NCBI RefSeq assembly: GCF_019209835.1
Contig: NZ_JAHUTS010000001.1
Location: 310,001 to 374,000 of the forward strand
Source of the DNA: Enterovibrio paralichthyis
Lineage (GTDB): Bacteria; Pseudomonadota; Gammaproteobacteria; Enterobacterales; Vibrionaceae
Direction: 5' to 3'
DNA: 64,000 bases
Part shown: positions 26,691 to 34,996 of the stretch, in pieces
Layout of the letters: each line of letters opens with the position of its first letter
Numbering within the stretch: position 1 is the stretch's first letter
Notes under the pieces: generated by a model
The model's input: only the letters and a program-made list of their open reading frames with translations
Told to the model about the DNA's origin: nothing
The model's database searches: none
Translations under genes and position numbers: made by a program

Positions 26691-27329
26691 ATGGCGATTG
26701 AACTAACCCCTTATGAAGCACGTGTGATTGGCTGTCTACTCGAAAAAGAAGTAACGACACCCGATCTTTATCCGCTCACTCTGAACAGTCTGACGACAGC
26801 GGCTAACCAAAAGAGTAATCGTGAGCCTGTCTATTCTCTGACTGAAGCTGAAGTGCTCGACGCGATCGAATCATTAAAATCGAAACGTCTGGTCAGCGCG
26901 CTGGAAGGTTTTGGTAGCCGTGTAACCAAATACCAGCACCGTTTCTGTAACACTGAATTTGGTTCCCTGCAGTTTTCTGAGCAGGAAAAGGGCGTGATTT
27001 GTGTGATGTTACTTCGTGGCCCTCAAACGCCGGGTGAGTTACGTACACGTACAAACCGACTGTGTGAGTTTGCTGACATGAAGCAGGTTGAATCTGTATT
27101 GGCGGCATTGGTAGAAAAAGGTCACGTTGTTCAATTGCCTCGAGAGCCAGGTAAGCGTGAAAGCCGTTATGCGCATCTGTTTGGTACAGAGCAGCCTGAA
27201 ATGACAGCGCCATCTGCCGAATCTTACGACGTGGCGGATTCCTCACTGGCTGCCCGTGTTGAAGAACTAGAAAAAGAAGTCGCTGACCTTAAAGAATTGG
27301 TAAACGCCCTGATCGAACAACAGGGTTGA
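26691..27329 (+). CDS. yceH: YceH family protein (DUF480)
   Basis: A 212-residue protein with two winged-helix domains typical of YceH: LTPYEARVIGCLLEKEVTTPDLYPLTLNSL at the start (only part quoted as motif: EARVIGCLLEKE), then GPQTPGELRTR, and a C-terminal coiled coil. Role unknown, though UPF0502 proteins are widespread in gammaproteobacteria. It is 10 bp upstream of the GIY-YIG gene, so likely cotranscribed. Confidence 0.85.
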   Translation: MAIELTPYEARVIGCLLEKEVTTPDLYPLTLNSLTTAANQKSNREPVYSLTEAEVLDAIESLKSKRLVSALEGFGSRVTKYQHRFCNTEFGSLQFSEQEKGVICVMLLRGPQTPGELRTRTNRLCEFADMKQVESVLAALVEKGHVVQLPREPGKRESRYAHLFGTEQPEMTAPSAESYDVADSSLAARVEELEKEVADLKELVNALIEQQG

Positions 27330-27339
27330 ACAACACCCC

Positions 27340-27660
27340 ATGACATCCCATCCATCCGGTGATGTGCCAGATACGATCCAGCCTTGGTATGTGTATTTAA
27401 TCCGCACCCGTGATGACGCCCTTTACTGTGGTGTCACCACGGATGTGGCTCGCCGTTTTTCGGAACATCAAGACAATGGCACAAAAACTGCTAAGTACTT
27501 GAGGGGAAAACAGCCACTGACGCTTGCTTGGAGTTTTCAGGCGGCATCGAAGCAACAAGCGATGTCGTTGGAGTGGAAAATCAAGCGGCTGACAAAGCGG
27601 GACAAAGAGCGTCTTTGCAATGACAGTGACCGTATCACGGTCTTGTTAAACGATAATTAG
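27340..27660 (+). CDS. GIY-YIG nuclease superfamily protein (YhbQ-like)
   Basis: A 106-residue single-domain GIY-YIG protein. WYVYLIRTRDDALYCGVT carries the GIY-YIG-type paired motif in the form VYL-YCG, with the conserved Arg (ARRFSEH) and Glu (SLEWKIKRL). The E. coli YhbQ homologue has nuclease activity reported on some DNA substrates. Start ATG has no strong ribosome-binding site, suggesting coupling with yceH. Confidence 0.8.
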   Translation: MTSHPSGDVPDTIQPWYVYLIRTRDDALYCGVTTDVARRFSEHQDNGTKTAKYLRGKQPLTLAWSFQAASKQQAMSLEWKIKRLTKRDKERLCNDSDRITVLLNDN

Positions 27661-27676
27661 AATATTAGGAACTACC

Positions 27677-28225
27677 ATGGCACTTAAAGCTACGGTGTAT
27701 AAAGCCACCATTAACGTTGCCGATATGTCGAGAGGTGTTTACCTCGACCATTCAGTAACGCTGGCACAGCACCCATCTGAAACTGAGAAGCGTCTGATGC
27801 TGCGCCTGTTAGCATGGACCATGTATGCAGATGAGCGTTTGCAATTCACAAAAGGCCTATGTGTAGACTCAGAGCCAGAGCTGTGGATTAAAAACTACAG
27901 CGATGAAATCGAACTTTGGGTGGAGCTTGGCCTGCCGGATGAAAAACGCCTCAAAAAAGCGTGTACTCAGGCAAAAGAAGTTGTGCTGTTTACGTATGAC
28001 GATCATGCTGCGGCCGTATGGAAGTCACAGCTGTTGAACAAGCTGCACCCGTTTAAAAACCTGACTGTGATTAATATCCAGGATGAGATTTTAGACGCAG
28101 CAGCGTCTGCACTAAGCCGCACGATGAACATTCAGGCAACCATTGAAGATGGACAGATCTGGTTCTCGGTGGGTGAGAAAGTGATCTCTGTGCTTCCGGA
28201 AACCTGGAAGACTGCCACAGTGTAA
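27677..28225 (+). CDS. yaeQ: YaeQ family protein
   Basis: A 182-residue protein matching YaeQ over its whole length (MALKATVYKATINVADM, HPSETEKRLMLRLLAW, DEPELWI-type segment). YaeQ has a PD-(D/E)XK nuclease-like fold; an antitermination role was once proposed but its function is not settled. ATG 17 bp after the GIY-YIG stop with a TTAGGAA ribosome-binding site; third gene of the yceH cluster. Confidence 0.85.
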   Translation: MALKATVYKATINVADMSRGVYLDHSVTLAQHPSETEKRLMLRLLAWTMYADERLQFTKGLCVDSEPELWIKNYSDEIELWVELGLPDEKRLKKACTQAKEVVLFTYDDHAAAVWKSQLLNKLHPFKNLTVINIQDEILDAAASALSRTMNIQATIEDGQIWFSVGEKVISVLPETWKTATV

Positions 28226-28282
28226 CCAGAATGCTTTGCATTTTGCGTCTGGCTTTCTGGTCTATCGCAATCAGCAAAACGT

Positions 28283-30529
28283 TTAAGATGCCGGGTAGAG
28301 ACGCCCGGCTCTTTGTTTTTTAAGCTCAAGCATCAGTTGTTCTGCGGTCATGGGCGCATAGTAGTAGTGCCCTTGGGCGAAGTTACAGCCGATGTTTCTA
28401 AGTAGTTCCTGTTGATCTATGGTTTCCACACCTTCTGCCACCACCTTTAACTGAAGCAGGTTAGCCATGCTGACCACCGCCTGACAAATCACCAAATCAT
28501 CTTTTGATTGCGGCAAGTCTTTAATAAATCCACGGTCGATTTTCACTGTGTTGACCGGGAAGTGCTTCAGGTAAGCCAGCGAAGAATAACCGGTTCCAAA
28601 ATCGTCGATAGCAAGGCTGATGCCGGATGTAGTCAACCGATTCAGTATGTGTTGATTCCGCTCGAGGTTCTCAATAAACACCTGTTCGGTCAGTTCAATC
28701 TGCACACGGGAAGGGGGAATGTCATAACGCGTTACTGAGCGGATAACATAGTCTGCGAGGTAGCCATCCTGAAACTCGTGACCGGAGACATTGATTGCGA
28801 TGCATTTCGGCGCGCAACGTTCATCCAGCATATGTGAAAAGTGCTTGAGTGCCGTATCAACTACCCAATGTCCGAGACGCTGCATCAAACCGGTTTCTTC
28901 GGCCGTTTTAATGATGATGTCAGTGCTGATAGCCGCGCCATTTTTTGATTCCCAGCGAACCAAAGCTTCCACACCGACAATTTGGCCGGTGCGCAAATCA
29001 ACCTGTGGTTGGTAATAGAGCGACAGTTCATCATTGTTGATTGCTTTACGGATTGCCCGTTCAAGTTCTTTCTTGTGGTTGAGCTGGTCTTGCATGGTTT
29101 GGTTGTATGCCACCACTTTGCGGTTACCCAATGCCTTTGCCTTATTGGCCGCGGTATCGGCATGGCGCAGCATTACTTCGGCCTGAAGCTCTTTGCTGTA
29201 GCGGTAGGCTATACCGATGGCGCAGGAGGTAAGGATATCGTTGTCTTCGATATAAAACTCTTCTTCCAAGCACATGCGCAGTTGGTTGGCTTGCATTTCA
29301 GCTTCCAACTGCGAAGTGCCGGCGCAGGCAACCATAAACTGGTCATGGCTGGTGCGAGCCAGAATGGCGTGGGGCGGCAAGACGGTTTTGAATCGCTTGG
29401 CGGACTCCATAATCAACTCGTCCGCCACCAGGTGACCGTACATATCATTGATTTCCTGAAGCTTATCCAGAGACACGCACATCACTACAATATCCTGATC
29501 GGTGTGAAGGATGCGGTCTACGTAGATTTCCAGTGCAAAGCGATTTGGCAGGTGCGTCTGCGGGTCATGGTTTGCCGTGAACTGAAGCTGGGATTCCGCT
29601 TCCCGGCGCTGGATGATTTCCTTTTTGAGTTTGGAAACCGTGCTTGATTCCGCGTGGCGACCTGTGATGTTCACTTCCAGCAGATAAAGTGAAATGGCCA
29701 CCAAGGTTGTTACCACAATCCCTGCTAGAAAAATCAGCATCGGTAGGGAGAAATAATTTTGTTCAAAATCGGGCTTTTGCCAGATAGTGAGCTGCCACTG
29801 CCCATTCAAGGCAACGACATCCACTGTGTTGACCAGTGCGCCATGCATACTGGGCAGGGTGCCGAAAAAGGTGTTGGTGCCATCGCTCAATACCAAATTC
29901 TGGTCTTTACCTAGAAATTCAGTGGCGATTGCCTCTAGCATTTGTTGGATGTTGTAACTCGCTCCCAGATACCCTGCGACCTTGTCCTGAAACTGCACTG
30001 GGTGAAGCATTTCAATTGCCAAGGCATTGTTAATGGTGGCGTAAATTTCTGAGGTGGAGAGTTTGGACAGAACCGGCATATTGGAAAAACTGACTGCAGG
30101 GGCTATTTGCCAGTTCACTGAGCTGATTTCCGGTGCGAAAGTGGCAGGAGAGCGCCAGGCTATGTTGTGATCCAGATCGTGCCAGTAGACACCGTTGAAG
30201 AAAGGAAAGGTGCGGTCGAGCCCGGATGTCGCCTCGCGCCAGATACGCTCATTAATTTCGCCTTTGCTCTGGATATTGTTAGCAAGCCAAACGATAAAAT
30301 AGGCTTCTTTTTGCAAGTTGACTTCAATAGCCCTTTGGACGCGGTTTATCTCCACGTGCAGCATTTGTTCTTGCAACTCAACCTGTCGGGATAGGGCGCT
30401 CCGGTATAGGGTGAAGGTTGAAATCAGAATGACAGCACACACCAGGGTAATCGCCACCAGGGAGGCAAATCGGGGCGCGTTGGTCTGGGTATTGGCATTC
30501 TGTTGATTTTGCGGAGGCAATAACGACAA
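28283..30529 (-). CDS. membrane GGDEF(degenerate)-EAL phosphodiesterase
   Basis: A 748-residue membrane protein: helix at about residues 23-43, a periplasmic sensor region to about 270, a second helix near 270-292, then GGDEF and EAL domains. The GGDEF motif is replaced by SHDQF, so it should not synthesise c-di-GMP, though it may bind GTP. The EAL domain keeps EALVRW, the NVSGHEF Asn, ELTE and DDFGTGYSSL, so phosphodiesterase activity is expected. The ATG at 30529 begins a basic N-terminus before the first helix. Single gene. Confidence 0.85.
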   Translation of the reverse strand: MSLLPPQNQQNANTQTNAPRFASLVAITLVCAVILISTFTLYRSALSRQVELQEQMLHVEINRVQRAIEVNLQKEAYFIVWLANNIQSKGEINERIWREATSGLDRTFPFFNGVYWHDLDHNIAWRSPATFAPEISSVNWQIAPAVSFSNMPVLSKLSTSEIYATINNALAIEMLHPVQFQDKVAGYLGASYNIQQMLEAIATEFLGKDQNLVLSDGTNTFFGTLPSMHGALVNTVDVVALNGQWQLTIWQKPDFEQNYFSLPMLIFLAGIVVTTLVAISLYLLEVNITGRHAESSTVSKLKKEIIQRREAESQLQFTANHDPQTHLPNRFALEIYVDRILHTDQDIVVMCVSLDKLQEINDMYGHLVADELIMESAKRFKTVLPPHAILARTSHDQFMVACAGTSQLEAEMQANQLRMCLEEEFYIEDNDILTSCAIGIAYRYSKELQAEVMLRHADTAANKAKALGNRKVVAYNQTMQDQLNHKKELERAIRKAINNDELSLYYQPQVDLRTGQIVGVEALVRWESKNGAAISTDIIIKTAEETGLMQRLGHWVVDTALKHFSHMLDERCAPKCIAINVSGHEFQDGYLADYVIRSVTRYDIPPSRVQIELTEQVFIENLERNQHILNRLTTSGISLAIDDFGTGYSSLAYLKHFPVNTVKIDRGFIKDLPQSKDDLVICQAVVSMANLLQLKVVAEGVETIDQQELLRNIGCNFAQGHYYYAPMTAEQLMLELKKQRAGRLYPAS
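28290..28321 (+). terminator. terminator of yaeQ inside the convergent gene
   Basis: GCCGGG/CCCGGC stem with an 8-nt loop and then TCTTTGTTTTTT. It lies within the final codons of the convergent EAL gene. Confidence 0.65.
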
Positions 30530-30628
30530 CGGTAAACCTTAAAATTGAGTCACATGTCTCTAAAAAGTCTATGTCATAACCCCCAGATCGCAACGTAGAG
30601 CGGCAGAATTTTAATAAAAATGAAAAGC

Positions 30629-31450
30629 CTATAAATCGTATACAGAAACTGGGAAATGATTCATCGGGCCATGACCGTCTCCCAACTGCCAATGTGCGCC
30701 TGCCGCCAGACACGTGGTGAGGTAGGTTTTGGCAAGTCTAACAGCTTCCGGCATTGGAATCCCTTTCGCGAGATTTGTTGCGATAGCTGAAGAGAGGGTG
30801 CAGCCAGTGCCGTGAGAGTTTCGGGTTTCAATGCGTTGCGCGTTGAACTGGGAAATCTCGTTACTTTCCCCTACCAGCCAGTCAGATACATAGTCAGCGG
30901 TTTCTGTATGCCCGCCCTTAACCAGCAACCATCGGCTTCCCAGAGTTTCGCGTGATGCGGTCAGCATAGAATCGGTCAACGGCATTTCAAGCCCCGTTAA
31001 AGCAGCAAATTCCGGCAGGTTAGGGGTGATTAGGGTACATATTGGGAATAATTCTTTACGACAGAGTGCGACTCCCTCCTGTTCTAAAAGGGTTTTGCCG
31101 CTTGTCGATAACATGACAGGGTCGCAGACGATATTACGTGCATGGTGTTTTTTTAGGGCGGCAATCACTGCCTTTACAATGGCTGCGGTGCCAAGCATGC
31201 CGATTTTTACTGCAGCCACGTTGAAGTCGGAAAAAATGGCCTCAATTTGTGCCTTAACCAAATCTGGAGGCAAGGGATAGGATTCAATCACACCCCGGGT
31301 GTTTTGCGCAGTCACCGCTGTGATCACACTGCAAGCATAACCGCCGTTAGCCGCAATGGTTTTCAGATCCGCCTGGATGCCGGCACCGGCAGAGCTGTCT
31401 GAACCGGCAATGGTGAGAATAACTTTTGGTGTATCAGTTTGCGTGGACAT
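30629..31450 (-). CDS. thiD: hydroxymethylpyrimidine/phosphomethylpyrimidine kinase
   Basis: A 273-residue ribokinase-fold enzyme that phosphorylates HMP and HMP-P for thiamine synthesis. Motifs: TIAGSDSSAGAGIQADLKT at the N-terminus, VCDPVMLSTSG, and the anion hole with catalytic Asp-type segment SHGTGCTLSSAIA. ATG at 31450 is chosen; a GTG at 31483 is in frame but not better supported. No other thiamine gene is nearby and no TPP riboswitch is seen. Confidence 0.9.
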   Translation of the reverse strand: MSTQTDTPKVILTIAGSDSSAGAGIQADLKTIAANGGYACSVITAVTAQNTRGVIESYPLPPDLVKAQIEAIFSDFNVAAVKIGMLGTAAIVKAVIAALKKHHARNIVCDPVMLSTSGKTLLEQEGVALCRKELFPICTLITPNLPEFAALTGLEMPLTDSMLTASRETLGSRWLLVKGGHTETADYVSDWLVGESNEISQFNAQRIETRNSHGTGCTLSSAIATNLAKGIPMPEAVRLAKTYLTTCLAAGAHWQLGDGHGPMNHFPVSVYDL

Positions 31451-31684
31451 CTTATGTGGTTTTTGGGTTTGGAGTGGTGACACTCTAACACATCAAGGTA
31501 TGCCGTATGGAAAAGAGAGAAAATCGCGTGGGCGGATAAGCATGTATTTGCACTAAACCCCTGCTATGGCCGCTCATGGCCGTGACATCAATGTAAGTAC
31601 TGGGACTTTGTAGAAAGCCAAATATCCTTTTCGTCTCGATTTTTTACACGTTTCATTGGGTTAAGTGTCCTATCCTTAAATGCA

Positions 31685-33235
31685 ATGTTCGGGGATTTAA
31701 CAGGAGCCGCAGTGGATTGGCTCAAAAAACACTTTAAAGCGCTAATAATTGTTCTCTTTTCCGTCGTATTGGCCTATTTCTCGCAATTTGCCGTTTCCAA
31801 TTGGTTGGTGAAACAGAAGATCAGAGATGACGTAGCGATACTCTCCAACCTGTATTCAGAGCTTTACCGACAAAGCTTCGAACAGTTGAGCGCGCTTTCC
31901 AAGGTGATGTCGTACCAATGCGATAACAGCGACGTTGAATTGATGAGTCAGGCAAAATCGGAAAACCTGTTCATCGATTACGTTGATTTGTATCTGAACG
32001 ATGGCCGTTCCTGTTCCATCTACAATCAGGAGCAAGCGGGACGCGGACTATTGGACTTCGCCCCTGAAAATGAGCTGCAGTTCAACGCTGTTTCGTTAAT
32101 CCTAACCGACAACCAGTTCGAGGAAATGCGCCTGAAGACAGAAGCAGGCGTGTTACGGTTTATCTTCCAGCAACCGAGCAACTTTCTCTCCAACTGTGAT
32201 AAATGCCTCTACATGGTGGTCGAACTCAACGGGCGAGAAATTGCCCTCTACCAGCATAACGATGAGCCATATAGGCGTATATTTAGCGGCGATCTCGGTG
32301 ACAGCCTTGGCGTTGACCTTTACATCAACGAAGATGGTGTTGAGTATCTGGTCGGCGATCTGGTGCTGCTTTTTTCCGGGGTGATTCTGCTGTGTGGGAT
32401 TTTGATTGCAGTGGGGGTGGAGCTGAATGATACAGAAAGGAAAGGATTGACCGGGCTTTTGAACGAAGCCATTGAATCCAATGCCCTGAAGCCGTTTTAC
32501 CAGCCGATTGTGAAACCGGAAGGCAACGGATACCGGATTGTCGGCGCTGAAGTGCTGGTGCGTTGGCGTGCCAGTCATGGCGAATACATACCGCCTGATA
32601 CTTTTATTCCGTTAGCGGAACAGAATGGCTCGATCGATAAAATCACTGACCAGCTTATCGAAAATGTTCTAAATCATATTCAACAGCTTTCGCTGCCACC
32701 CAATTTTTTCGTCAGTGTGAATGTCTCACCGAGCTATCTGGAAAAGCCGGACACCGCTGACAAAATACTCAACCTGATCACGGACTACCGGCTGGATCCG
32801 CGGCTTCTTGCCTTGGAGATCACCGAAAGAACCAAGTTCGGTGACCTGAACAAAGCTGCGGAGTGCATCGAAATCCTCACCGAGCATGGCATTTCGATTA
32901 AGTTGGATGACTGTGGGACTGGCTATGGGGCATTTTCTTATCTTCATGTGCTGAATATCGACACTATCAAGATTGACCGGATGTTTGTGGATGGAATTGG
33001 TATGGAAGACTTTAAAAACACGATTCTGGATTCCATTCTGGCCTTTGCGCGTGAGTCTAAATTGCACGTCGTTGCCGAGGGTATAGAAACCAAAGTGCAA
33101 GCGGACTACTTGATAAACGCCGGGGTAGAAATGCTTCAGGGAACCTACTTTGGCGATCCAGTCCCCTTTAAACGCTTTCGCCAGCAATTGGAAACCAACG
33201 AAATACAGGAAATTCCGAAAGTGATTGTTCAGTAA
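31685..33235 (+). CDS. membrane EAL phosphodiesterase with Cys-containing periplasmic domain (CSS-motif-like)
   Basis: A 516-residue protein with membrane helices at about residues 19-38 and 223-245. The periplasmic part between them has cysteines in QCDNSD, RSCSIY and NCDKC, like the CSS-motif sensors whose EAL activity is controlled by disulfide state. The EAL domain has EVL in place of EAL (catalytic Glu kept) and DDCGTGY in place of DDFGTGY. Most metal-binding residues (NVS, EITE, KIDR, EGIE) are present, so activity is likely. Single gene. Confidence 0.8.
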   Translation: MFGDLTGAAVDWLKKHFKALIIVLFSVVLAYFSQFAVSNWLVKQKIRDDVAILSNLYSELYRQSFEQLSALSKVMSYQCDNSDVELMSQAKSENLFIDYVDLYLNDGRSCSIYNQEQAGRGLLDFAPENELQFNAVSLILTDNQFEEMRLKTEAGVLRFIFQQPSNFLSNCDKCLYMVVELNGREIALYQHNDEPYRRIFSGDLGDSLGVDLYINEDGVEYLVGDLVLLFSGVILLCGILIAVGVELNDTERKGLTGLLNEAIESNALKPFYQPIVKPEGNGYRIVGAEVLVRWRASHGEYIPPDTFIPLAEQNGSIDKITDQLIENVLNHIQQLSLPPNFFVSVNVSPSYLEKPDTADKILNLITDYRLDPRLLALEITERTKFGDLNKAAECIEILTEHGISIKLDDCGTGYGAFSYLHVLNIDTIKIDRMFVDGIGMEDFKNTILDSILAFARESKLHVVAEGIETKVQADYLINAGVEMLQGTYFGDPVPFKRFRQQLETNEIQEIPKVIVQ

Positions 33236-33570
33236 CCAGTTTGGTGGAATCAGGCGCTGGTTACGCTTGAACAATGTAATGGAGTTCTAATAAATTGTCC
33301 GGCCTGAGATAAATATCAATAATTTCATATTGTTATATCTTCGTTATTCCTCCGATTGTGACTAGACTCTAACTATGCCCAAGCAGCGGATACACGCGGA
33401 GGCATTGTCAGGACATCATTTTTCCTCACATCTCTACCTGATGATGGATTCTGTTTGATTTCGCAGTTTGTATGCAAATTAATCAATCGCCATGTTTGTG
33501 ATTGATGGGGAGAAACTCTTTGCTTCTTTACGACTCAAAGAGTGACACAGAGGTTTAAGGATGTGTTTTT
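33236..33570 (+). promoter_or_regulatory. sbmA upstream region with two hairpins
   Basis: A 335-bp gap. The first 200 bp are AT-rich and show no gene. Near sbmA two perfect hairpins follow one another: ATCAATC/GATTGAT (33482-33488, 33500-33506) and ACTCTTTG/CAAAGAGT (33515-33522, 33536-33543). Neither has a T-run, so they look like a structured 5' leader and not terminators. Confidence 0.4.
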
Positions 33571-34575
33571 ATGTTTAAATCGTTTTTTCTCGATAAACGA
33601 TGGTTCCATTGGTCAATCTTAGGTTCTGCGCTGATCCTGTATGTTACTTGGTACAAGGTTGAACTGGATGTTCAAATCAACGAGTGGTTCGGTTCTTTCT
33701 ACAACCTAATCCAAACTGCACTGTCTGAGCCAAACTCGGTCGCACGAGACGAATTTCTCGCGTCATGTTTCACCTTCCTGAAAATCGCCACGATATACAT
33801 CGTTGTTGCGGTTATCCTGGAGTTCTTTATCCGCCACTACGTGTTCCGTTGGCGGACAGCGATGAACGATTATTACGTTTCCCACTGGCACCATATCCGG
33901 CATGTCGAAGGGGCATCCCAGCGTATTCAAGAAGACACAATGCGTTTTGCGCGGATTGTGGAAGCCCTTGGCGTTTCGTTTATGCGTTCTGTCATGACGC
34001 TGTTTGCCTTCCTGCCGATATTGTGGGGGTTGAGTGAGCACGTTACCGAACTTCCCTGGATTGGCGAAGTAGACAGGGCACTGGTTTATCTGGCGGTACT
34101 TTCCGCGCTGTTTGGTACGGTTCTACTGGCTATAGTCGGTATAAAATTGCCGGGACTGGAGTTTAAAAACCAGAAAGTTGAGGCGGCCTACCGCAAAGAG
34201 CTGGTGTACGGCGAGGATTATGAAGATCGTGCAGAGCCTGAAACCCTGAAAGAGCTGTTTTTGAATGTGCGGCGTAACTATTTCAACCTGTATCGCCATT
34301 ACCTCTATTTCGATATAGCGAAATGGTCCTATTTGCAGGGAACCGTTATCGTGCCTTATATCGCACTAGGGCCGACCATCATTTCCGGCGCAGTCACACT
34401 GGGTGTTCTCCAGCAGATCATCCGCGCATTTGGCAAAGTGGAAGAGTCTTTCCAGTTCTTGGTGAATTCCTGGTCCACCATTGTCGAACTGATGTCTATC
34501 TATAAACGTCTCAAAGGCTTTGAGGACCAAATTGATATCGCGGTAGAAGCCGAACAACACACCGCCAGCAACTAA
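33571..34575 (+). CDS. sbmA: SbmA/BacA-family peptide transporter, short form
   Basis: A 334-residue inner-membrane protein closely matching E. coli SbmA, a proton-driven importer of peptide antibiotics such as microcins B17/J25 and Bac7. Long identical blocks include HYVFRWRTAMN, IQEDTMRFA, VGIKLPGLEFKNQ and AYRKELVYGED. E. coli SbmA is 406 residues; here the MFKSFF start is kept but about 70 residues holding the first membrane segment(s) are absent. The downstream terminator has been split by a MITE. Confidence 0.85.
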   Translation: MFKSFFLDKRWFHWSILGSALILYVTWYKVELDVQINEWFGSFYNLIQTALSEPNSVARDEFLASCFTFLKIATIYIVVAVILEFFIRHYVFRWRTAMNDYYVSHWHHIRHVEGASQRIQEDTMRFARIVEALGVSFMRSVMTLFAFLPILWGLSEHVTELPWIGEVDRALVYLAVLSALFGTVLLAIVGIKLPGLEFKNQKVEAAYRKELVYGEDYEDRAEPETLKELFLNVRRNYFNLYRHYLYFDIAKWSYLQGTVIVPYIALGPTIISGAVTLGVLQQIIRAFGKVEESFQFLVNSWSTIVELMSIYKRLKGFEDQIDIAVEAEQHTASN

Positions 34576-34594
34576 CCTATTGTCGAACCTGAAT

Positions 34595-34892
34595 AAACGC
34601 CTCCTAGGGTCTGTTGACCTTTGGTGGTTAAATTTTGTTCTAGCCATAAGCGTTTTAGGCGCGGCGAGGTGTGTGCCGCCTAGTTATTCTAAGCAAATAC
34701 ACCTCAACAAAGCATAAAACGCTTAGGGCAGAACCCTTCGGGCAGCGTTTGTGGGGAATTTCTGCTGTGTTATCGGCTTCTCATGTAGGCTAGCTACACA
34801 TCGAAGCCTCTGCCTTGCATAAAATCCCCACAAACTGCTGCAAAAATCATCATCAAAGGTCAACAGACCCTAATGTTGGGAGGCGTTTTTTT
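34595..34892 (+). terminator. terminator of sbmA split by a MITE
   Basis: The left arm AACGCCTCC (34596-34604) and right arm GGGAGGCGTT with a T-run (34878-34892) are complementary and lie either side of the 264-bp MITE. Removing the element and one TA restores a compact hairpin with loop TAATGTT followed by seven T. Confidence 0.75.
34607..34870. mobile_element. 264-bp MITE, copy 2 (TA target duplication)
   Basis: Same element as at 10419-10682, same length and orientation, with about eight base differences. Ends GGGTCTGTTGACCTTTGGTG and its near-complement; TA duplicates at 34605-34606 and 34871-34872. The matching change at both tips (GGGT and ACCC here, GGGG and CCCC in copy 1) shows that the tips vary together. 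Confidence 0.85.
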
Positions 34893-34903
34893 GTGCGCTC
34901 CGT

Positions 34904-34983
34904 CAGTTGTACAGCAAAAAATATTTGTACAACTGTGATCCTTTTGTATTGTTAAGTTGTACAAAATATAAAACTTGTACAAC
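34904..34983 (+). promoter_or_regulatory. promoter and four palindromic operators of the light/photolyase operon
   Basis: Four TTGTACA(A/G) palindromes at 34907-34914, 34925-34932, 34957-34964 and 34975-34982. Centres are 18, 32 and 18 bp apart, so two pairs. A promoter TTGTAT (34944-34949), 17-bp spacer, TATAAA (34967-34972) fits, with the third palindrome inside the spacer and the fourth near the start point. This layout suits repression, most simply by the MerR protein encoded second in the operon. Confidence 0.65.
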
Positions 34984-34996
34984 AAGGAGGATTGGG

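Noticed and set aside
30650..31450. TPP riboswitch for thiD
   Set aside because: No THI-box-like motif (CUGAGA) was found upstream of the start.
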